This document shows positions 36,336 to 44,094 of a DNA stretch of 64,000 bases, piece after piece (position 1 is the first letter of the stretch; each line of letters starts with the position of its first letter). The DNA comes from Gammaproteobacteria bacterium (GTDB lineage Bacteria > Pseudomonadota > Gammaproteobacteria > HK1), in the NCBI GenBank assembly GCA_022826505.1, contig JAJDUQ010000301.1, positions 1-64,000 on the forward strand. Reading direction: 5' to 3'. A program made the translations under genes and the position numbers. The notes under the pieces were generated by a model, which saw nothing but the letters and a program-made list of their open reading frames with translations, was not told where the DNA came from and searched no databases.

Positions 36336-38669
36336 ATGGATTCCGGCCGAACCCTCGTTGAACGACTGAAGGCGTCGCTCGAAGCCGCGTCCGCCCATAA
36401 CCCCAACGACGCCGAGAAACCCGTAGCGGTCCTTTGGACCGACCGCGACGCGCAGTGGCGGCCCATTCTCGAGCGGCTCCGCGCGTTGATGCCGCAGCTT
36501 CTGGTTCTCGGCGAGTACGAACCCGAGATCCGAACCGGACCGTCAATCTGGCTGCGGTGCGTGATCGATCGCGCGTTGGAGCTGCCAGGGTTCGCCGGCG
36601 ACACGATACCCGTGGTCTACCTGCCCGACGTCAGTCGGCAGGCGCTCGGCTCGGCGGAAGCCTGTCCGAGCGACCTGAAGCCGTTGGTGGAGCTTCAGTA
36701 CCGAGGTACGTGCTGGACGCAGAAGAACGGCCGGGACTGGACGGTGGAGGCGTTCATGGTCTCCAGCGATGGCGGCCTTGGTCTGGACGTGGCTCGCGAT
36801 ACGGCAACTCGGCAGTCCATGCTGGGTGCTCTCCCTGAACTCGTTACCACATCGATCCGCTTGCTCGAAGGCCGGCGTCTCGAAGCAACCGATTTCGATG
36901 CGCTTTTCTCTGATGATCCGGTCAGGGATTTGCTTCTCTGGCTCAGCGAGCCCGAGTCGGCGTTGGCCGGCTGGGAGGCCGGACGACGAAGCGCCTTTGC
37001 ATCGCGCTGCAAGTCCGAATTCGATTTCGATCCGGACAAGGATGGCGTGCTCGTTGCCGCCGAACGACTCGGAAGGCGCGAAGGATCGTGGGGGTCGGTG
37101 TGGAGCCGATTCGCCGAGTCGCCAGCACTGTATACCGGCCTGCCGGAGCTTCTGCACAAGGCGATGCCGAACGATTTGTTTGTCGAGCCGCCATCGTCGT
37201 GGCCTCAGAACAACAGGAAGGGTGAAGAGGAACTGCGACGAGCCCTCTTGGCCTTGGAGGGGAAAGCACCGTCTGCGGCACGCGAAGAAATTCTCCAGCT
37301 CGAGAAGACCCACGGCCCGAGGCGCGAATGGGTGTGGGCGAAACTCGACCTGGCCCCCCTTGCGTGCGCCCTCTTGCACTTGGCGGAAGTTGCGGAGCGC
37401 ACTTCAAGGAAGCTTGGAGGTGTCTCCGCGGCCGAGATGGCCGCGCAGTACGCAGCAGGGGCGTGGCCGATCGATGCCGCAGCGCTTTCCAGTTACGCCG
37501 AAGTGAACTCGTCTGCGGATACGAACGCGGTGAGCCGTGCGTTGGATGCCATCTACCGGCCGTGGCTGGACGAGGCTGCGCGTCACCTTCAGGCATTGGC
37601 GGACCAGGATCCGCTCCCGCGCCGTGGCGAGCAGAATGCGAACGATGTGCGTGTCGATTCCGGCGCAGCAATCCTCTTCGCGGACGGCCTCCGATTGGAT
37701 GTCTCCCAGCGTCTGGTGGAGCGCCTGCAATCGAAAGGGCGGACAGTGGAGAAGTCGACGCGGTGGGCCGCCCACCCCACGGTGACGGCCACTGCAAAGC
37801 CCGCCGTGTCTCCCGTGTCCGGGCACTTTGGCGGCGCGTCGCTCGGTGCGGATTTCCGAATCGTCACTGCAGATGTCGGTCGTCCATTGTCGACGGACCG
37901 GTTCCGAAAGCTCCTGAACGCATCCGGGTACCAGTACTTGGGCGCGGACGACACCGGAGACCCGTCCGGTCGCGCCTGGACGGAGTATGGCGACCTCGAC
38001 AAGGTCGGCCACTCGCTGGGAGCGAAGCTTGCAGCGCGGATTGACGAGCAGATCGCGTTGCTGCTCGAACGCATCGAATCCCTCCTCGATGCCGGCTGGC
38101 GGGAGGTCCGTGTCGTCACCGATCACGGCTGGCTCTGGCTTCCCGGCGGACTCCCCAAGGTGAACCTGCCGAAGTACCTGACTCAGAGCCGGTGGGCACG
38201 TTGTGCCTCCATCGAGGGCGACTCCGCGGTTCAGGTGCCGACCGTTCCCTGGTATTGGAACGCCGTGGAACGGGTCGCCGTCGGCCCGGGAATTGCCTGC
38301 TTCGGCGCAGGCAAGGAGTACGCGCATGGCGGCTTGAGCCTGCAGGAGAGCCTGATTCCCGTCCTTCGAGTTACCGCGGGTGCGGTCTCCGCGTCGGCGG
38401 ATGTGAGCATTACTGCGGTGAGCTGGGTCGGACTGCGGTGCCGCGTCCGAATTGATCCCACTCAATCAGGGCTGTCTGTTGACTTGCGGGCGCGCGTCGA
38501 CGACCCGGACTCAAGCGCCAGCGAGGCGCGGCAGGTGGATGCCGAGGGTACGGCGAGCCTGCTGGTGCCCGACGACGAACTGGAAGGCACGCCGGCCGCG
38601 GTCGTCGTTCTGGACCCGAGCGGCCGAGTCGTCGCGCGGCAGTCGACAATCATCGGAGGTGAAGATTGA
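36336..38669 (+). CDS. pglZ: BREX phosphatase-like protein PglZ, type B
   Basis: 777-aa PglZ of the alkaline-phosphatase superfamily. Metal-site segments: ILFADGLRLDVSQRL (near residue 445) and VRVVTDHGWLWLPGGLPKVNLPK (near 593), plus a conserved HGGLSLQESLIPVLRV late. Sequence style fits PglZ type B of BREX-1. PglZ is a core component, thought to regulate or pair with PglX. ATG 36336 follows a GGAAAGCTGAG stretch. The start of brxL overlaps its stop. A diverged copy of its first codons lies at 30874. Confidence 0.88.
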   Translation: MDSGRTLVERLKASLEAASAHNPNDAEKPVAVLWTDRDAQWRPILERLRALMPQLLVLGEYEPEIRTGPSIWLRCVIDRALELPGFAGDTIPVVYLPDVSRQALGSAEACPSDLKPLVELQYRGTCWTQKNGRDWTVEAFMVSSDGGLGLDVARDTATRQSMLGALPELVTTSIRLLEGRRLEATDFDALFSDDPVRDLLLWLSEPESALAGWEAGRRSAFASRCKSEFDFDPDKDGVLVAAERLGRREGSWGSVWSRFAESPALYTGLPELLHKAMPNDLFVEPPSSWPQNNRKGEEELRRALLALEGKAPSAAREEILQLEKTHGPRREWVWAKLDLAPLACALLHLAEVAERTSRKLGGVSAAEMAAQYAAGAWPIDAAALSSYAEVNSSADTNAVSRALDAIYRPWLDEAARHLQALADQDPLPRRGEQNANDVRVDSGAAILFADGLRLDVSQRLVERLQSKGRTVEKSTRWAAHPTVTATAKPAVSPVSGHFGGASLGADFRIVTADVGRPLSTDRFRKLLNASGYQYLGADDTGDPSGRAWTEYGDLDKVGHSLGAKLAARIDEQIALLLERIESLLDAGWREVRVVTDHGWLWLPGGLPKVNLPKYLTQSRWARCASIEGDSAVQVPTVPWYWNAVERVAVGPGIACFGAGKEYAHGGLSLQESLIPVLRVTAGAVSASADVSITAVSWVGLRCRVRIDPTQSGLSVDLRARVDDPDSSASEARQVDAEGTASLLVPDDELEGTPAAVVVLDPSGRVVARQSTIIGGED

Positions 38670-40720
38670 AGCTGGAGCTCGACAGTCTCGACCAGCGCGC
38701 GGCGAAGGCATTCGACGGCTACCTCGTCCGCAAGGACCTCGTTCGCAATTACGCGCGGCAGTACCCGGTCCCGACCTACGTGGTCGAGTTTCTCCTCGGG
38801 CGCTACTGCGCCACCACCGACGAGCGGGAGATCGAGGAAGGTCTTGCCATCGTCGAGCGGCAGCTCGCCGACCGGACGGTGCGAACCGGTGACGAGGAGC
38901 TGTTCAAGGCGAGAGCCCGGGACCGGGGCGCCATCAAGCTGATCGACATCGTCAAGGCGAGGCTGGACGCGAAGACCGACTCGCTCATCGCGGAGCTGCC
39001 CAGCCTCGGCATCAAGGACGTACGTGTCGACGACGACATGGTGAAGCAGCACGAGCGCATGCTCACCGACGGGTTCTACGCTGAGGTCACGCTGAGCTAC
39101 GACGCAACCATCGCGCTGGAGAAGAACGGGCGGCCGTTCGCGATCGACGGCCTTCGTGCAATTCAGCTTTCGAAGGCCGATCTCCTGGATACGCTCTACC
39201 GGGGACGCCGGATGCTGACCAGCGAAGAGTGGCGGCAGCTTCTGCTTCGTAGTGTCGGACTGGAGCCCGGCGCGCTGTCGGAGCGGGCGCAGATCGTCGC
39301 GCTGATCCGAATGGCTCCGTTCGTCGAGAGAAACTACAACATGGTCGAGCTCGGTCCACGGGGAACGGGGAAGAGCCACCTGTTCCAGCAGATTTCGCCC
39401 TACGCACACCTGATTTCCGGTGGCAAGGCGACGGTGGCGAAGATGTTCGTCAACAATGCCAGCGGCCAGCGCGGGCTTGTCTGTCAGTACGACGTCGTGT
39501 GCTTCGACGAGATATCGGGTGTCTCCTTCGATCAGAAGGATGGCGTGAACATCCTCAAGGGTTACATGGAGTCAGGCGAATTCTCGCGCGGCAAGGAGAG
39601 CATCCGGGCCGAGGGCGGAGTCGTCATGGTGGGGAACCTCGATGTCGAGGTCGAGCATCAGCAGCGCATCGGACACCTCCTCAGCCCTTTGTCCGCGGAC
39701 ATGCGCGACGACACCGCGTTCATGGACCGCATTCACGCCTACGTCCCCGGCTGGGATTTTCCCAAGCTCAATCCGAACGAGCATTTCACCGACCACTTTG
39801 GCCTCGTAAGCGACTTCCTGTCGGAGTGCTGGAGTCGGCTGCGCACCCGCAGTCGGGTTCAAGCGCTGCAGGGGCGGGTGAATTTCGGTGGAGCGTTGAG
39901 CGGTCGGGACATCACCGCGGTCAACAAGACGGTGAGCGGCCTTCTCAAGCTGCTGTACCCGGACCCCGAGATGGAAGTGCCCGACAGTGAGCTGGAGACG
40001 CTGGTGCGCATCGCCCTGGAAGCGCGCCGCAGGGTCAAGGAGCAGCAGAAACGGGTGTTCAAGAGTGAGTTCCGGAACACGTATTTCAGCTACGCGATGG
40101 GCGAGGACGGAGTCGAGAATTTCGTCTCCACACCGGAGCTGCACAGCGACGAAGCAATCGATCCGGACCCGCTGCCACCGGGGCAGGTGTGGGGGATCGG
40201 TCCGGGCGGTTCGGAGACGGGACCCAGCCTGTATCGAATCGAAGTCACCGCCGGCAAGGGAAGTGGAGTCAGGATACTGAACGCTCCAGTTCCGCCCGCC
40301 TTCCGCGAGAGCGTCCGCTACGCCGAGCAGAACCTGTATTCCCGGGCGAAAGAGCTCGTCGGAGATCGGGACCCCCGCGCCCATGAGTTCTCGGTGCAGC
40401 TCCGCGCCATGGACAACGACCGCACCGGCGCGGATGTGGGGTTGCCTGCACTGATGGCTCTGTGCAGCGGCCTTTTGGAGAAAAACATCAAGGGCGGCCT
40501 GATTCTGGTCGGAGCATTGAATCTTGGCGGGTCGGTGGAGCCACTGACGAATGCCGTTGGAATCGTGGAGGTCGCGGTGGAGAAGGGGGCGTCCGTCGTA
40601 TTGATACCGGTGTCTGCGCGGAGACAGTTGTTCGACCTCTCCGACGACATGGCGACACGGGTCAACGTGCAGTTTTACTCGGATACCCCCGATGCGCTGC
40701 TGAAGGCGTTGTTGGAGTGA
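38666..40720 (+). CDS. brxL: BREX Lon-like protein BrxL
   Basis: 684-aa BrxL. The N-terminal DUF4357-type/BrxL region precedes an AAA+ core with Walker A GPRGTGKSHLF (near residue 230) and CFDEISGVSF. The C-terminal Lon-protease-like fold (RTGADVGLPALMALCSGLLEKNIKGGLILVGALNLGG) lacks the catalytic Ser of Lon (Asp-Val in its place), as expected for BrxL, which acts as a DNA-associated AAA+ hexamer rather than a protease. Starts at TTG 38666 overlapping the pglZ stop, with GGAGGTGAAGA directly upstream. Last gene of the island. Confidence 0.9.
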   Translation: MKLELDSLDQRAAKAFDGYLVRKDLVRNYARQYPVPTYVVEFLLGRYCATTDEREIEEGLAIVERQLADRTVRTGDEELFKARARDRGAIKLIDIVKARLDAKTDSLIAELPSLGIKDVRVDDDMVKQHERMLTDGFYAEVTLSYDATIALEKNGRPFAIDGLRAIQLSKADLLDTLYRGRRMLTSEEWRQLLLRSVGLEPGALSERAQIVALIRMAPFVERNYNMVELGPRGTGKSHLFQQISPYAHLISGGKATVAKMFVNNASGQRGLVCQYDVVCFDEISGVSFDQKDGVNILKGYMESGEFSRGKESIRAEGGVVMVGNLDVEVEHQQRIGHLLSPLSADMRDDTAFMDRIHAYVPGWDFPKLNPNEHFTDHFGLVSDFLSECWSRLRTRSRVQALQGRVNFGGALSGRDITAVNKTVSGLLKLLYPDPEMEVPDSELETLVRIALEARRRVKEQQKRVFKSEFRNTYFSYAMGEDGVENFVSTPELHSDEAIDPDPLPPGQVWGIGPGGSETGPSLYRIEVTAGKGSGVRILNAPVPPAFRESVRYAEQNLYSRAKELVGDRDPRAHEFSVQLRAMDNDRTGADVGLPALMALCSGLLEKNIKGGLILVGALNLGGSVEPLTNAVGIVEVAVEKGASVVLIPVSARRQLFDLSDDMATRVNVQFYSDTPDALLKALLE

Positions 40721-40750
40721 GCGAAAGCGTCCTGGAATCCCCGCGCGATG

Positions 40751-40787
40751 GTTGCCCGCTGACGCGAGCGGCACGCGGGCGGGCAAC
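40751..40787 (+). terminator. hairpin after brxL
   Basis: GTTGCCCGC (40751-40759) and GCGGGCAAC (40779-40787) form a 9-bp stem with a 19-base GC-rich loop, 30 bp after the brxL stop. It lacks a U-tract but is well placed to end the 25-kb defence transcript before the CoxG-like gene. Confidence 0.45.
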
Positions 40788-40820
40788 ACATTCGCAGTGT
40801 TTCCAAGGAATCGGATCACC

Positions 40821-41417
40821 ATGAAGATCGAGAACTCCTTCGAGGTTCCCGTGCCGGCGTCCGAGGCCTGGGCCATGCTGATGAACATCGAGGACGTGGT
40901 GGGATGCCTGCCCGGGGCCCAGCTTGGCGAGGTGATCGACGATTCGACCTACAAGGGGACGATCAAGGCGCGCATCGGGCCCATTGCCGTCACGTTGGCG
41001 GGTACCGTGGAGTTCGAGGAGCGCGACGAGGCTCGGCGCATGGGGCGGCTGAAGGGCCAGGCCTCGGACACCCGAGGGCGAGGTGGGGTGGTCAGCCTGA
41101 TCACCTTTCAGCTCCGGGAGAATGCCGAGAGCACGCAGGTCGACATCCAGACCGGTCTCCAGCTCTCGGGAGCGCTCGCGCAGTACGGGCGGGGGGCCGG
41201 CATGATTTCCAATTTCGCCGGGAGGATCATCGACCAGTTCGCGGAGTGTCTCCGTATGCGCATCGAATCGGCACCAATGGACGGCGAAGCCGACGCGCAG
41301 CAGCCCGGGCTCGAAACTCCACCGGTCAACTTGGGCCGGATCGGATTCGATGCGATGGTCGACACCGTGAAGAGCGGGCTCGGACGCCGGTCCCGCGGGA
41401 AGAAATCGCAGACCTGA
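40821..41417 (+). CDS. SRPBCC/CoxG family protein
   Basis: 198-aa START/SRPBCC protein of the carbon-monoxide-dehydrogenase subunit G (CoxG) group: KIENSFEVPVPASEAWAMLMNIEDVVGCLPGAQ and VTLAGTVEFEERDEARRMGRLKGQASDTRGRG. CoxG-like proteins recruit molybdenum hydroxylases to the membrane; the C-terminal ~40 residues end in a basic tail (GLGRRSRGKK) that may help. No cox genes are adjacent; Cox/Xdh sets lie at 44 and 59-62.6 kb. ATG 40821 follows AAGGA. Confidence 0.85.
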   Translation: MKIENSFEVPVPASEAWAMLMNIEDVVGCLPGAQLGEVIDDSTYKGTIKARIGPIAVTLAGTVEFEERDEARRMGRLKGQASDTRGRGGVVSLITFQLRENAESTQVDIQTGLQLSGALAQYGRGAGMISNFAGRIIDQFAECLRMRIESAPMDGEADAQQPGLETPPVNLGRIGFDAMVDTVKSGLGRRSRGKKSQT

Positions 41418-41631
41418 TCTCGCTGTACCAGCGCTCATCTGGTCGCACCTCCGGGTACTCCACCGCCCGACGAATCATTCCGAACCCGGGTTCTCGACGG
41501 CGCGCTCGAATCGACGATTCACGGTCGGTTCGAGAATCGCGGCGTGCGTCGGTCCCACGCCCCATTCCCGGCACCCGACTACAATGCGCTACTGCGAAGC
41601 AACCTCGCCCTGCCTCCGAGGAACAGGCCCC

Positions 41632-42735
41632 ATGATCCTCATCGACAACGCCACCCAGTCCGGGCTGCTCACGATGTCCGAATGCATCGACGCGCTGGAG
41701 CGCGCGTTCGGTGCCATCGATTCGGGCCAGGCCATCTACCGCCCCAAGACCGACGTGAACGTCCCGAACTCGAAGACGAACGAGTACTACCGCTTCGGCT
41801 CGATGGAGGGCTGGTTCGATGGGATCTTCGCCATTCGCTTCATGTCGGAGGTGATGGTGTTCGATCGCCGTGCCGACGGCTCGTGGCGCGAGGGACAGTA
41901 CTCGGTCGAGCCGGACAAGAACTGCGCGGTGGTGCTGCTGTTCAGCTCCGAGAACGGCGAGCCGCTGGCGATGCTGAACGACAACTGGATACAGCACATG
42001 CGGGTCGGCGGCACGGCCGGGCTCGGCACCAGGCTTCTGGCCCGCGCCGATGCCGAGACGGTGTCCATGATCGGCTCCGGCGGCATGGCGCAGACCTTTC
42101 TCCAAGGACTCTGCGTGGTGCGCCCAATCAGGCGGGTGCGCGTGTACAGCCCCTCGGCGAACAACCGCGAGGCTTACGCGGCACTGATGAGCGAGCGGCT
42201 CGGCATTACGGTCGAGGCGGTGGACAATGCACGCGCGGCGATGGTGGGCGCCGACATCGTCGCAACCTGCACCAACTCGGGCACGCCCGTCTTCGAGGCG
42301 GACTGGCTCGAACCCGGCATGCACGTCGTGAGCGTCGGCACCAACGAAGTGCCGCCCGAGGCGGTGCCGCGCTTCGACGTTGCGGTGCGCCAGGGCATCC
42401 ACTCGATGGCGCCCGGGGAGGAGAGCCAGCGCCACCGGGCCGGCGTGGGCCTGAGCTACGCCGGCTTCGTCGCGGGCAGCGAGCAGGAGATGACGCGCAT
42501 CCCCGAAGGCGGCGCGGCCCACATCGACGCGAGTACCTTTCCCATGTACGTCGACCTCGTGGCCGGTCGGGCGCCGGGACGCACCAGCGACGAGCAGATC
42601 AGCTTCTACTACTGCCACGGCAATCAGGGGTTGCAGTTCGCCGCGGTCGGCGGCGTCATCTATCGCAATGCAATTGCGGCCGGAAAGGGTATGCCCATGC
42701 CGCTCGAATGGTTTCTGCAGAGTCAGAAGATGTAG
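41632..42735 (+). CDS. ornithine cyclodeaminase/mu-crystallin family protein
   Basis: 367-aa NAD(P)-binding protein of the OCD/mu-crystallin family. DNWIQHMRVGGTAGLGTRLLA (the R-x-G substrate-site segment) precedes the Rossmann motif IGSGGMAQTFL (near residue 145), then ADIVATCTNS and PGMHVVSVGTN. Members deaminate or reduce small imino/amino acids; the substrate is not defined here. The first 100 residues are longer than usual. ATG 41632 follows CCGAGGAAC. A DMT exporter converges from the other strand. Confidence 0.83.
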   Translation: MILIDNATQSGLLTMSECIDALERAFGAIDSGQAIYRPKTDVNVPNSKTNEYYRFGSMEGWFDGIFAIRFMSEVMVFDRRADGSWREGQYSVEPDKNCAVVLLFSSENGEPLAMLNDNWIQHMRVGGTAGLGTRLLARADAETVSMIGSGGMAQTFLQGLCVVRPIRRVRVYSPSANNREAYAALMSERLGITVEAVDNARAAMVGADIVATCTNSGTPVFEADWLEPGMHVVSVGTNEVPPEAVPRFDVAVRQGIHSMAPGEESQRHRAGVGLSYAGFVAGSEQEMTRIPEGGAAHIDASTFPMYVDLVAGRAPGRTSDEQISFYYCHGNQGLQFAAVGGVIYRNAIAAGKGMPMPLEWFLQSQKM

Positions 42736-42903
42736 CTCGACTCCCTTCGCGGGTGGCGTTCCGCGGGGAGCGACATCCGAGGTCGAGGATTCGGCATCGT
42801 CACCGGTGGAACGGCGTGTACGGCATTCGGCCTTCGTCGCACACCTGTCGCCGGGGTCGATTCATTCGACGTGCGGTACGGGCGCGAACGACCTGCGAGC
42901 GCT

Positions 42904-43806
42904 TCACCGGCTCGGCTCCTTCGGCGGCAATCGGGACCGCAAGCCATTTCGGCGCTCGCTCCACAGGTTGATCAGATTTCCGGAGAAGATCACGGCGCCG
43001 CCGACCAGGATCAGAACATCCCAGTCTTCACCGTAGAACAAGAGGCCGACAACCGCGATCAGCGGCAGACGGAAGAAGTCCACCGGCGTTACGACCACGG
43101 CGTCGGCCCAGCGAAAGGCATGGGCGAAACAGAAGTGCGTGCCGAGTCCCGAGACGCCGAGAAGCAGCATCCATGGCCAGAGATCCAGTGACGGCAGCGT
43201 CCATCCCGGCAGTGACGCGACCAGACCCATCGGGAGCTGAACCAGGTTCATGTAGAAGATGACGGCGAGCGGTGACTCGCTGACCGACATGTGACGGGTA
43301 AAGACGTAGGTGGAGGCGAAGCAGACGGCCGCGAACAGGACGACGAGGGCCGCCGGCTGAATGGTGGCAATGCCGGGGCGCAGGATGATCATGATTCCGG
43401 CGAACCCGAGCATGATCGCGAGCGTTCGATACCGGCTCAGCCGTTCCCCGAGAATGACCGTGGCCAGGATGGCGGTCCAGATCGGAGCCGTGAACTCGAT
43501 GGCGATTACTTCGGCGAGCGGCAGCACCGCGACGCCGTACAACCATCCGACCTGGCCTCCGAAGTGAATCGCGTTGCGAGCCACATGCATCTTCTTCTGG
43601 CTCGAGCGCACCTTCGAGAACCCGACGAATCCAAGCAGAAGGAGGATCGCGGCGAGGCAGATGACGCTGCGGAGGAAGGTAATCTGAAAGGCGTTGAGCT
43701 CGACCGACAGCTCGCGCCCGGAAACCGCCATGCCGCAAAGACAGAACAGGGCGGCAAGCATCCAGGCCCCGGCCAGGAACGGGCGCTGGGTTCGGGCGTC
43801 TGACAA
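42904..43806 (-). CDS. EamA/DMT family transporter
   Basis: About 300-aa ten-helix drug/metabolite transporter with the two EamA repeats: LAALFCLCGMAVSG at the start, FTAPIWTAILATVILGERLS closing repeat one, ASTYVFTRHMS and VVTPVDFFRLPLIAVVGLLFYGE in repeat two. Likely a metabolite or amino-acid exporter. I use TTG 43806, with GGAG eight bases upstream, since an upstream ATG (43968) adds a long hydrophilic stretch atypical for the family. The start is uncertain. Confidence 0.82.
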   Translation of the reverse strand: MSDARTQRPFLAGAWMLAALFCLCGMAVSGRELSVELNAFQITFLRSVICLAAILLLLGFVGFSKVRSSQKKMHVARNAIHFGGQVGWLYGVAVLPLAEVIAIEFTAPIWTAILATVILGERLSRYRTLAIMLGFAGIMIILRPGIATIQPAALVVLFAAVCFASTYVFTRHMSVSESPLAVIFYMNLVQLPMGLVASLPGWTLPSLDLWPWMLLLGVSGLGTHFCFAHAFRWADAVVVTPVDFFRLPLIAVVGLLFYGEDWDVLILVGGAVIFSGNLINLWSERRNGLRSRLPPKEPSR

Positions 43807-44094
43807 GGTGGTGGCTCCGGCAGGAATTCGCGAGCGGAACCCTGTCGATTTGTCTCGGTCACGGCAAGTCCCGCAAAACGGGACCTTGCCGGCTCCGTTA
43901 CGAGCATGAGGAAGCTGTGAAGGAGGCAGGCACAAGTGTATTCCCTCTTGAGGCATGCGCGAGTTCATCGCGAAGCGCGATCACGAACGAACCGGCGCGT
44001 GACGGGATTCTCGCGGAGGTCTTCCGCCCTGGTGGAAGCGTCCGACCGCTACCGCCGGCCGGCAGTGCAATGAAGCCCGGCCGGGCCGCGTAGA

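Noticed and set aside
15613-40820. Integrative element boundaries (integrase, att repeats, tRNA target) around the defence island
   Set aside because: No integrase or recombinase gene and no matching direct repeats were seen at either edge; the island may have moved by homologous recombination.
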